64,000 nucleotides of DNA, from contig JANWUR010000015.1 in assembly GCA_024958655.1 (NCBI GenBank), forward strand, positions 1 to 64,000, read 5' to 3'. The notes beneath the pieces were generated by a model, which made no database searches, was not told the DNA's origin, and saw only the letters and a program-made list of their open reading frames with translations. How positions within the stretch are numbered: position 1 is the stretch's first letter; each line of letters begins with the position of its first letter. This document shows positions 18,472 through 26,357 of this stretch, piece by piece. Source of the stretch: Cyanobium sp. FGCU6. GTDB lineage: Bacteria > Cyanobacteriota > Cyanobacteriia > PCC-6307 > Cyanobiaceae. The position numbers and the translations under genes were made by a program.

Positions 18472-18999
18472 TCAGGGAATCAGGCCCGCGGCCCGCAGCT
18501 CCTCGCTGAAGCCGAAGCGTTCCGTGCAAACCAGGCGATCGGGGAACAGCAGGCCGTCGAGGTGGTCGCACTCGTGCTGCACCACCCGGGCGTGGAAGCC
18601 CTCCACCTCCGCTGCGATCGGCTCTCCCCCGGGCCCGAAGGCCTCCAGCCGCAGCCGCTGCCAGCGGCGCACCTCGCCCCGCAGCCCCGGCACGCTCAGG
18701 CAGCCCTCCCAGCCCAGCTGCTCCTCCTCTCCCAGGCGCGTGAGCCGGGGGTTGACCAGCACGGTTTCGGGGATCGGCGGCGCCTCCGGGTAGCGGGGGT
18801 TGGCCGTGATCCCGTAGATCACCACCCTCAGATGCACCCCGATCTGGGGGGCGGCGAGGCCGGCGCCGGCGCGCTCCGCCATCGTGTCGCGCAGGTCGGC
18901 CACCAGGGCATGGAGCTCCGGGGTGTCGAAGCGCTGCACCGGCGCCGAGGCCAGGCGCAGGCGGGGATCGCCGAGGCGCAGCACCGGGCGGATGGCCAT
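18472..18999 (-). CDS. def: Peptide deformylase
   Basis: 175 residues from the ATG at 18999 (MAIRPVLRLGDPRLR). An in-frame ATG at 19062 would add 21 residues not typical for the family. The three deformylase motifs are present: GAGLAAPQIG (motif 1), EGCLSVPG with the metal-binding cysteine (motif 2), and QHECDHLDG with the HExxH-type ligands (motif 3). The enzyme removes the N-formyl group from nascent peptides using Fe or another divalent metal. It is divergent from the CaCA antiporter gene starting at 19098, so promoters lie in about 100 bases. Confidence 0.95.
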   Translation of the reverse strand: MAIRPVLRLGDPRLRLASAPVQRFDTPELHALVADLRDTMAERAGAGLAAPQIGVHLRVVIYGITANPRYPEAPPIPETVLVNPRLTRLGEEEQLGWEGCLSVPGLRGEVRRWQRLRLEAFGPGGEPIAAEVEGFHARVVQHECDHLDGLLFPDRLVCTERFGFSEELRAAGLIP

Positions 19000-19097
19000 G
19001 GGCGGCAGCAGCTGGCCCCACTCTGCAGCCGAAGGGGCGACCCGCTGCCTTGGCGGTTTCACGTATGGGCCAGAATCCGGCCCAAGTAACGGCCCGC

Positions 19098-20180
19098 ATG
19101 ACCTTCCTCACCAGCTCGATCCTGATCCTGGTCGGCATCGGCCTGCTGTTCGCCGGCGGCGAACTGTTCGTGGCCGGCTCCGTGGCCCTGGCCCTGCTGC
19201 TCGGCATCCCCCAGATCGTGATCGGTCTCACGGTGGTGTCGCTCGGAACCAGCGCCCCCGAACTGTTCGTGAGCCTGTTCTCCACCCTGCAGGGCAGTGC
19301 CGGTGGCGATGCCATCGCCGTGAGCAACATCGTGGGCAGCAACATCTTCAACGTGATGGTGGTGCTCGGCATGAGCGCCCTGGTGGTGCCGCTGCGCGTG
19401 AAGAGCCGGCTGGTGAAGCGCGATGTGCCGCTGCTGCTCGGCGTGTCGATGGCGGTGTGGGGCATGGCCTCCGGCGGCCGTGTCACCTGGCAGGCCGGCG
19501 TGGCCCTGCTCACCGCCATGGTGATGAATGTGGTCTGGGAGATGCGCACCGCCGGCGAGAACCCGGATGAAAGCGAGGGGCTCGATGAGGACGACCAGGC
19601 CACCCCCGTGGTGGCGGCCCTCAAGCTCGCCGGCGGCCTGGTGCTGCTGGTGGTGGGATCGCAGCTGCTGGTGCGGGGGGCCATCGCCGCCGCCCAGATG
19701 CTCGGGGTGAGCGAGACGGTGATCGGCCTCACGATCGTGGCCGCCGGCACCTCCATGCCCGAGCTGGTGACCTCCCTGGTGGCGGCCTACCGGGGCAAGG
19801 CGGATCTGGCGATCGGCAACGTGGTGGGCAGCAACCTGCTCAACCAGGTGGTGATCCTCGGCCTGTGCGCCACCGTGTCCGGCCCCCGCGGCCTCGGGGT
19901 GGACCCGGTGATGATCAGCCGCGACCTGCCGATCATGGTGCTGACCACCCTCGCCTGCCTGCCGATCTTCTGGACCGATGGCGTGATCTCGCGCCTGGAG
20001 GGAGGCATCCTGGTGTCGCTCTATCTGCTCTATCTGGGTGAGCAGCTTCTGCAGAACTCCGCTTCCACCTGGACCGATGAATACCGCGTGATCCTGCTGG
20101 TGGCCGGACTGCCGCTGCTGCTCTCCTTTCTGATGTGGCAGAGCGTGCGTTGGCGCCGGCTGCGCAGAGTCGCGCCATAG
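19098..20180 (+). CDS. Calcium/sodium antiporter (CaCA family, YrbG-like)
   Basis: 360 residues with about ten membrane segments and an internal repeat. Each half carries the alpha-repeat ion-binding motif: TVVSLGTSAPELFVS near residue 50 and TIVAAGTSMPELVTS near residue 225, each followed by VGSNI/LFN-type sequences (NIVGSNIFNVMVVLG, NVVGSNLLNQVVILG). A negatively charged loop (DESEGLDEDDQ) separates the halves. The protein probably exports Ca2+ in exchange for Na+ or H+ across the inner membrane. ATG 19098 is preferred over an upstream in-frame ATG at 19050, which would add a non-conserved leader. Confidence 0.9.
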   Translation: MTFLTSSILILVGIGLLFAGGELFVAGSVALALLLGIPQIVIGLTVVSLGTSAPELFVSLFSTLQGSAGGDAIAVSNIVGSNIFNVMVVLGMSALVVPLRVKSRLVKRDVPLLLGVSMAVWGMASGGRVTWQAGVALLTAMVMNVVWEMRTAGENPDESEGLDEDDQATPVVAALKLAGGLVLLVVGSQLLVRGAIAAAQMLGVSETVIGLTIVAAGTSMPELVTSLVAAYRGKADLAIGNVVGSNLLNQVVILGLCATVSGPRGLGVDPVMISRDLPIMVLTTLACLPIFWTDGVISRLEGGILVSLYLLYLGEQLLQNSASTWTDEYRVILLVAGLPLLLSFLMWQSVRWRRLRRVAP

Positions 20181-20380
20181 GTTGGCGGCAGCAACGTCGT
20201 CCGTTTCGTTGCCCGTGCACCCGCACCGCCAGCTGGAAAGCCTGGCAACCTCGCTCTCCTGTCCCTTCGATTGCCGTCGCGGGCTGTGGCAGGGCCGTCT
20301 CTGACGGGAATCCAGTCCTCCGGCTGATCCACCCAGCCCGATAGGGTGGCAGCACTACGCCCGCCGGGTTCCCCTCCGCT

Positions 20381-21055
20381 GTGATCGAACTGCCTTTCCT
20401 TCACGGCGGTGTCGACGCAGAGGCCCTCGGCGATCTCCTGCGCCGCTGGGGCTACGGCCTGATCTTCCTGGCGATGCTGCTGGAGAACGCCGGCCTGCCG
20501 ATCCCGGGGGAGACGGTGACGCTTCTCGGGGGCTATGCCGCCGGCAGCGGTCAGCTCAGCCTGGCCGGCGTGATGGCGGCCGCGGCGGGCGGAGCGATGC
20601 TCGGTGACAACCTCGGTTACTGGGTGGGGCGCCGGGCCGGCTGGGCATTGATTCTGCGGGTGGGTGGGCTGCTGCGCCAGTCGCCCGACCAGCTGGAGAG
20701 GCTGCGCGCCCGCTTCCTGCGCCATGCCGGTACCTCGGTGCTGCTCGGCCGCTTCGTGGCGGTGCTGCGGGTGATCGCCGGGCCGATGGCCGGGGCGGTG
20801 GGCATGCCCTGGCCCCGCTTCGCCCTCTGCAACGCCGCCGGCGCCCTGCTCTGGGCCGGCACCATGGTCAGCCTCGCCTGGGTGGGCGGTCGCTGGATTC
20901 CCTTCGAGCGGATGGTGCAGGGGGTGGTGGAGTTCGGCCTGGGCGCCCTGCTGCTGGTGGTGGTGCTGCTGCTGGTACCCCGAATGCTGTCGCGGGCGGA
21001 AGAGCGGTTCGAGCGGGAGCCGGCGATCCCGGACGACGGTTCCAGCCGTCGCTGA
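20381..21055 (+). CDS. DedA/SNARE-associated family membrane protein
   Basis: 224 residues, GTG start at 20381. Family motifs are clear: ENAGLPIPGETVTLLGGY, then GDNLGYWVGRRAG and the basic segment LLGRFVAVLRVIAGPMAG. DedA proteins are inner-membrane proteins of the VTT fold linked to lipid (undecaprenyl or phosphatidylethanolamine) flipping and proton-motive-force homeostasis; the substrate here is unknown. About four to five membrane segments. The DUF475 gene follows after 60 bases on the same strand. A second DedA gene lies at 29171. Confidence 0.9.
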   Translation: MIELPFLHGGVDAEALGDLLRRWGYGLIFLAMLLENAGLPIPGETVTLLGGYAAGSGQLSLAGVMAAAAGGAMLGDNLGYWVGRRAGWALILRVGGLLRQSPDQLERLRARFLRHAGTSVLLGRFVAVLRVIAGPMAGAVGMPWPRFALCNAAGALLWAGTMVSLAWVGGRWIPFERMVQGVVEFGLGALLLVVVLLLVPRMLSRAEERFEREPAIPDDGSSRR

Positions 21056-21115
21056 GCCTCGGGCCTGGGCCCCGCGCCAGACCTCGGCGAACATGGACCC
21101 AGCCGACCCTGTCGC

Positions 21116-22168
21116 TTGCCTGCTCTTCCCTGGCGCTACCTGCGCTACCTGCTCGTCCCCCTGGCATGCTGCGCCGCCGGGCTGGTGATCGTGCTGGGCA
21201 GCCGCGGGCCCTCGGCGGCCTGGATCGCCCTGGTGCTGCTGCTGCTGGAGGTGTCGCTGTCCTTCGACAACGCGGTGGTCAACGCCCGGGTGCTCGATCG
21301 GCTCACGCCGGGGCAGCAGCGTTTCTTCCTCACCTGGGGCCTGCTGATCCCGGTGTTCGGCGTGCGCTTCGCCGGCCCGCTGCTGATGGTGGCCCTGGCC
21401 GGAGGCGTGGGCGTCGGCCAGGCTCTCGATGCAGCCCTCCATCACCCGGCGCACTACCGGGAGCTGCTGGAGCTGGCGCAGCCCCGCATCCTCGCCTTCG
21501 GCGGCATGTTTCTGCTGATGGTGTTCCTGCGCTACTTCTTCGATGAGGCCAAGACCCTCCACTGGTTCCGGCCGCTGGAGCGCCGGCTCAGCGCGGCCGG
21601 CAGGATCGAAGCGCTGGAGATCGCCCTGGCGCTGATCCTGCTGCTGCTGCTCGACGCCGCCCTTCCAGGGGAGTTGCGGGCTGAGGTGATGATCGCCGGC
21701 GTGATCGGTCTGGTGCTGCAACTGCTGAGCACCTCGCTCTCGGAGGCTTTCGGCGACGAGGAGCAGGCCGGTGCCCGGCTGGCCGCCGGTGGCGGCCTGG
21801 CCAGCCTGCTCTATCTGGAGCTGCTGGATGCCTCCTTCAGCCTCGATGGCACCATCGGCGCCTTCGCCATCACCTCCGATCTGACCCTGATTCTCACCGG
21901 CCTGGGGCTCGGGGCCCTGTTCATCCGCTCACTGACCCTGATGCTGAGCCGCGAGAAGGCCCTCGATCAGCTCGTGTACCTCGAGCACGGCGCCCATTAC
22001 GCCATCGGAGCGCTCGGGCTGCTGATGCTCGGCGGGATCTGGCTGCATGAGCACGCCATCGAGCTGCCGGAATGGCTCACGGGCCTGATCGGCATCGTGC
22101 TGCTGCTGCTCTCCCTCACCGATTCGCTGCGCCATCACCGGCGCCGGAGCAACCCCGAGCCGGGCTGA
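21116..22168 (+). CDS. DUF475 (TerC-related) membrane protein
   Basis: 350 residues from a TTG at 21116; the start is tentative. About nine hydrophobic segments. Characteristic motifs are LEVSLSFDNAVVNARVLDRL in helix 2, the pair RYFFDEAKTLHW, and LYLELLDASFSLDGTIGAFAIT in the second half, giving two acidic membrane motifs as in the TerC/DUF475 superfamily of putative metal transporters. TerC relatives are linked to manganese or calcium export, and the nearby CaCA antiporter and P-type ATPase suggest a cation role. I looked for a yybP-ykoY riboswitch in front and did not see one. Confidence 0.8.
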   Translation: MPALPWRYLRYLLVPLACCAAGLVIVLGSRGPSAAWIALVLLLLEVSLSFDNAVVNARVLDRLTPGQQRFFLTWGLLIPVFGVRFAGPLLMVALAGGVGVGQALDAALHHPAHYRELLELAQPRILAFGGMFLLMVFLRYFFDEAKTLHWFRPLERRLSAAGRIEALEIALALILLLLLDAALPGELRAEVMIAGVIGLVLQLLSTSLSEAFGDEEQAGARLAAGGGLASLLYLELLDASFSLDGTIGAFAITSDLTLILTGLGLGALFIRSLTLMLSREKALDQLVYLEHGAHYAIGALGLLMLGGIWLHEHAIELPEWLTGLIGIVLLLLSLTDSLRHHRRRSNPEPG

Positions 22169-22192
22169 CCCCGTTTCCGGCACGGTGGCCGC

Positions 22193-22573
22193 TCAGAGCT
22201 TCTGCAGCCGCCGGTGCAGTTCGCCATACAGGCGCCAGGTCGCTTCCGGATCCCGCCCCGCCACCCCGAGGGCTCCGGTCTCGTCGGTGGGCACGCACTT
22301 CACCGAAGCGCTGAGATCCAGCTGGGGATGATGCGCATCCCAGCCATCCTGGAGGCGTCGGCCCCGCGCGTCGGTGAAGGTCACCGGTGTGATGCGCCCC
22401 GTCAGGCCAGCCTCCTCGAGCATCCGCCGCATGTCCCGCAGGCATTCCTCCCGCGAGGTGCTCACCACGAAGGTGTCGAGGTAGAGCAGCGGCCCCGCCG
22501 CGCCCGCACCGGGCGCCGCCAGCAGCAGGGCGAGGGCCAGCAGGGCTCGGTGCGGACGAACGACCGGTGGCAT
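22193..22573 (-). CDS. Secreted hypothetical protein of 126 residues
   Basis: A typical Sec signal (PHRALLALALLLAAPGAGAAG, about 7-27) precedes a compact domain of about 100 residues with two cysteines (C44 and C93 region) that could form a disulphide. Segment LYLDTFVVSTSREECLRDMRRMLEEAGL has a helical, charged character. No family was recognised. It ends the minus-strand transcript after the SLC13 permease, separated from it by four bases, so it may be a periplasmic accessory to that transporter. Confidence 0.65.
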   Translation of the reverse strand: MPPVVRPHRALLALALLLAAPGAGAAGPLLYLDTFVVSTSREECLRDMRRMLEEAGLTGRITPVTFTDARGRRLQDGWDAHHPQLDLSASVKCVPTDETGALGVAGRDPEATWRLYGELHRRLQKL

Positions 22574-22577
22574 GGGC

Positions 22578-24398
22578 TCAGAGACCGAAACGCCGGCAGA
22601 TCAGCCAGGGCACCAGCACCGCCAGCCCCAGGGTGAGCGGAGCCCCGTAGCGGGTCATGTCGAGGAAGCGGTAGCGGCCCGGGCCGAACACCATCAGGTT
22701 GGTCTGATAGCCGATCGGGGTGAGAAAGCTCTGGCTGGCGGCGAACACGATGGCGAAGATGAAGGCCATCGGCGGCAGCCCCAGCCCCTTGGCCAGTTCG
22801 GTGGCGATCGGCATCAGCAGCACCACGGTGGTGCCGTTGCTGAGGGCTTCGGTGAATACCTGAGCCAGCACGAACACCACCAGCAGCACCGCATAGGGCG
22901 GCCAGTCCTGCAGGGAGTGGAGCAGGTCGGTGGCCATGGCCTCCGCCAGGCCGGTCTTCTGCATGGCGGCGCTGAAGCACGACAGCGAGCCCAGCAGCAG
23001 GATCACGTCCCAGCGCACGGCCCGCTGCAGTTCACCCGGCCGCAGGCAGCCGGTGGCCACCATCACCGCCACCGCCAGCAGCACCGCCGCCATCAGGTTG
23101 ATCACCTTGAACAGCGGCAGCAGGATCACCAGGGCGGCCACCACCACCGCCACCCACTTGCGATCCGTGGTGGGAAGGTCCTTCTCCAGTTCTTCCAGCA
23201 GCACCAGGTCGTTGTTCGCCTGCATCCCGCGGATGGCGTCGAGCGGGGCCTGGAGCAGCAGCACATCGCCGGGCTGGAGCACCACTCTCCCCAGCCGCTC
23301 CCGCAGCACCTGGTTGCCGCGGCGCACCGCCAGCACCGTGGCGTTGTAGCGCTGGCGGAAGCGCTGCTCGCGCATGCTCGTGCCGGCGATCGTCGAACCG
23401 TTCGGCAACAGCACCTCCACCACCCGCTGGGGGGAACCGGGCTGGCCGGCCAGCTCGCGCAGATCGTCCTCGGTGTCGCCCACCGGTGCCAGGGTCACGG
23501 TGTGCTCCTGCTGCAGCCGCAGGAGGTTTTCACGGTTGCAGCGCAGCAGCAGCCGGTCGCCGGCCTCCAGGGTCACATCGGCAAAGGGAGCGCCGAAGCT
23601 GCGATCGCCCCGGTGCAGCTCCAGCACGTCGACATCGAAGCGCCGCTGCAGGCGGCTGTTGTGCAGCGACTGGCCGATCAGCTCCGAACCCTGCGGGATC
23701 AACACGTCGGTGAGGTACCCCTCGCGGGCCAGCCCGGCCAGCAGGTCGTCGTCGCCGCTGCCTCGATCCGGCAGCAGACGCGCGGAGGCCCACAGCAGGT
23801 AGAGGCTCCCCAGCAGCCAGATCGGGATGCCGATCGAGGTGAAACTGAACAGTTCGAGCGAGCCGAAGCCCAGCTGCCGGCTCACGTCGCTGGCCAGCAG
23901 GTTGGTGGAGGTGCCGAGCAGGGAGATCGTGCCCCCCAGCACCGTGGCAAACGAGAGGGGGAGCAGCACCTTCGACGGCGAGATCCGCCGCCGCTGGCAC
24001 CAGCCCTCCAGCACCGGCAGCAGGGTGGCCACGATCGGGGTGTTGGGGATGAAGCCGGAGATGGGCCCCACCACCCCCACCAGCAGGGCGATCATCCGCT
24101 GGGGGCTGCGGACGGAATCGGAGCCGATCAGGGCCCGCAGCCGGTCGAGGCCACCGCTGCGGAAGAGGCCCGCCGACACGGCGAACAGCCCCATCAGGGT
24201 GATCAGCGCAGGGCTGCCGAAGCCCTGCACCGCTTCGTCGGGATCCAGCACCCGGAAGGTCACCAGCAGGGCGGCGGCCAGCAGGCCCGTCACCTCCGGA
24301 GCCAGCCAGCCCGTCACGAACAGCACGATCGAGCCGCCGAACACCGCCAGGGTGAGCAGCCCGGGGGCGGTGGCGGCCACCTCCAGAAACGCGCTCAT
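22578..24398 (-). CDS. SLC13/DASS-type permease with two TrkA-C (RCK_C) domains
   Basis: 606 residues. About five membrane segments, then a soluble region of roughly residues 205-395 with two RCK_C-like domains (LIPQGSELIGQSLHNSRLQRRF and LLPNGSTIAGTSMREQRFRQRYN), then the second membrane half. Typical motifs are SGFIPNTPIVATLLP, GTISLLGTSTNLLAS and SQSFLTPIGYQTNLMVFGPG (SNT/TNL-like sodium-binding sequences). Such proteins transport anions such as sulphate or dicarboxylates with Na+, and the RCK_C domains may sense ligands. Its ATG shares one base with the upstream permease's stop (TGATG), so the two are translationally coupled. Confidence 0.85.
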   Translation of the reverse strand: MSAFLEVAATAPGLLTLAVFGGSIVLFVTGWLAPEVTGLLAAALLVTFRVLDPDEAVQGFGSPALITLMGLFAVSAGLFRSGGLDRLRALIGSDSVRSPQRMIALLVGVVGPISGFIPNTPIVATLLPVLEGWCQRRRISPSKVLLPLSFATVLGGTISLLGTSTNLLASDVSRQLGFGSLELFSFTSIGIPIWLLGSLYLLWASARLLPDRGSGDDDLLAGLAREGYLTDVLIPQGSELIGQSLHNSRLQRRFDVDVLELHRGDRSFGAPFADVTLEAGDRLLLRCNRENLLRLQQEHTVTLAPVGDTEDDLRELAGQPGSPQRVVEVLLPNGSTIAGTSMREQRFRQRYNATVLAVRRGNQVLRERLGRVVLQPGDVLLLQAPLDAIRGMQANNDLVLLEELEKDLPTTDRKWVAVVVAALVILLPLFKVINLMAAVLLAVAVMVATGCLRPGELQRAVRWDVILLLGSLSCFSAAMQKTGLAEAMATDLLHSLQDWPPYAVLLVVFVLAQVFTEALSNGTTVVLLMPIATELAKGLGLPPMAFIFAIVFAASQSFLTPIGYQTNLMVFGPGRYRFLDMTRYGAPLTLGLAVLVPWLICRRFGL

Positions 24399-26278
24399 CA
24401 GAGGTAGAACCCCACCGTGGTCACCACCCGCGTGCCCCGCTCACGCAGGGCCTGGCGCAGCAGGATCGTGGACTGGTTGTGGAGCAGGTTCTCCCAGCGA
24501 TGCCGGGTCACGAACACCGGCAGCACGATCATGCAGAACCGGCGCCGATCCTTGCGGTGGTCGGTCTCGAACCGCTTCACGAAGTCCACCACCGGCTCCA
24601 CCAGCGAGCGGAAGGGGGACTCGAGGATCACCAGCGGCACCTCGGGCACCTGCCGCATCCACTGCTCCCGGAACTTCTCGGCCCGGCCGCCCCCCAGATC
24701 CACGTGCACCGCCACCAGATCGCTGGCCACTGAGCGCGCGAAGCAGATCGCCTCGAAGGTGCCACGGTGCAGCTGGCCCACCAGCACCACGGTGGGGGTG
24801 CCACCGGCCGGGGGTGGTGCGGGCAGCTTGAGCTTCACGTCGGACGCCATCCGCAACCGGCGTGCCACATGGTTGTAGTGGGTGCGGATGCGCAGGAACA
24901 GGCTCACCAGAATCGGGATCGCCACCACCACCACCCAGGCGCCGTGGCTGAACTTGCTGTAGAGCAGCACCAGCATCACAACGCCGGTGATCAGCGCCCC
25001 CAGCCCGTTGACCAGGGCCTTGCTCAGCCAACCCCGGCCCCGCAGCCGCCACCAGTGCATGACCATGCCGGCCTGGGAGAGGGTGAAGCTCAGAAACACC
25101 CCCACGGCGTAGAGCGGGATCAGGCGGCTGACGCTGCCCTGGAAGATCACCAGCAGCAGACCGGCGAAGGCGCTGAGGGCAAAGATGCCGTTGCTGAACA
25201 CCAGCCGATCGCCGAGGGAGGAGAGCTGGCGCGGGAGGTAGCCGTCCTGGGCCAGGAAGGCCGCCAGCCGCGGAAAATCGGCGTAGGCAGTATTGGCCGC
25301 CAGCAGCAGGATCATCAGGGTGGCCAGCTGCAGCAGCGCCAGCAGCACGCCGTTGCCGAAGATCAGTTCCCCCAGCTGGTACAGCAGCGTGGGGCCGTTC
25401 TCCAGGTACACCACCCCGCTCTGGTGGGCGAGGGCGCTGATGCCGCCGAACATCACGGCCAGCATCACCGTCATCACCACCAGCACCCGGCGGGCGTTGC
25501 GCCACTCCACGGGGCGAAAGGCGGTGACGCTGTCGCTGATGGCCTCGATGCCGGTGAGGGCCGCGCAGCCGGAGCTGAAGGCCCGCATCAGCAGCACCGG
25601 CCCCATGGCCATCAGCCCACTCCCGTGGCCCTGCTCCAGCAGTCGCTCCTGCGCCGCCAGGGGCACCGTGGCGAGCTGGCCCATGCCGCTCTTGAGCGCT
25701 CCCGCCACCAGCAGGGTGATCACCAGGCCCATGAAGGCATAGGTGGGCACGCTGAGCAGCCTGGCGCTGGAACTCACCCCGCGCAGGTTGGCCACCATCA
25801 CCAGCACCACCGCCAGCAGGCACAGGGGCACCCGCTGCGCTTCCAGATCGGGGAAATAGGAGGTGAGGGCGGCGATGCCGGCGGCGATGCTCACCGCCAC
25901 CGTGAGCACGTAGTCGATCGAGAGGGAGGCGCCGGCCACCAGGCCGGTGAGGGGGCTGAGGTTCTCCTGGGACACCCGGTAGGAGCCGCCGCCGTGGGGG
26001 TAGGCCTTGATCGTCTGCCGGTAGCTGGTGGCCACGATCACCATCAGCCCCACGATCAGCGCGGTGATCGGCAGGGTGAAGCGCAGGGCTGCCGCGCCGG
26101 CCATTCCCAGCACCAGCACGATCTCCTGGGTGGCGTAGGCCACCGAGGAGAGGGCATCCGAACTGAGGATCGCCAGGGCCTCGGCGTTGCTGTATCGCTC
26201 CTCGTGGTGCGCGCTGGTGGGCAGGGGGTTGCCGATCACGGCCCGGCGCAGGGCCTCCAGATCGGGAAAGCGCACCAT
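24398..26278 (-). CDS. APC-superfamily permease (amino acid/potassium-type)
   Basis: 626 residues from the ATG at 26278. Twelve or so membrane segments carry the APC signature at the start (EALAILSSDALSSVAYATQE) and the glycine-rich helix 1/3 region (AYPHGGGSYRVSQENLSPLTGL). The C-terminal 140 residues are soluble (VVLVGQLHRGTFEAICFARSVASDLVAVHVD) and resemble a USP-like nucleotide-binding fold. This architecture is found in bacterial permeases annotated as amino-acid or KUP-related transporters; the substrate is not determined. Coupled with the SLC13 gene by a one-base overlap. Divergent from the P-type ATPase gene. Confidence 0.85.
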   Translation of the reverse strand: MVRFPDLEALRRAVIGNPLPTSAHHEERYSNAEALAILSSDALSSVAYATQEIVLVLGMAGAAALRFTLPITALIVGLMVIVATSYRQTIKAYPHGGGSYRVSQENLSPLTGLVAGASLSIDYVLTVAVSIAAGIAALTSYFPDLEAQRVPLCLLAVVLVMVANLRGVSSSARLLSVPTYAFMGLVITLLVAGALKSGMGQLATVPLAAQERLLEQGHGSGLMAMGPVLLMRAFSSGCAALTGIEAISDSVTAFRPVEWRNARRVLVVMTVMLAVMFGGISALAHQSGVVYLENGPTLLYQLGELIFGNGVLLALLQLATLMILLLAANTAYADFPRLAAFLAQDGYLPRQLSSLGDRLVFSNGIFALSAFAGLLLVIFQGSVSRLIPLYAVGVFLSFTLSQAGMVMHWWRLRGRGWLSKALVNGLGALITGVVMLVLLYSKFSHGAWVVVVAIPILVSLFLRIRTHYNHVARRLRMASDVKLKLPAPPPAGGTPTVVLVGQLHRGTFEAICFARSVASDLVAVHVDLGGGRAEKFREQWMRQVPEVPLVILESPFRSLVEPVVDFVKRFETDHRKDRRRFCMIVLPVFVTRHRWENLLHNQSTILLRQALRERGTRVVTTVGFYL

Positions 26279-26357
26279 CGAAATGCCTTTGCGGCAGAAA
26301 GGAAACCTACGTCCCTGAACCTCTGGGCTTACCTTCCCCCCAGCACGGCTCCCCGCC

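Noticed and set aside
21056-21115. Possible manganese (yybP-ykoY) riboswitch before the DUF475 gene
   Set aside because: The conserved elements of that class were not visible in the short gap.
22572-24407. Long plus-strand open frame antisense to the SLC13 gene
   Set aside because: High-GC shadow frame. The translation is rich in histidine, glutamine and arginine with no domain, and the opposite strand encodes a clear permease.
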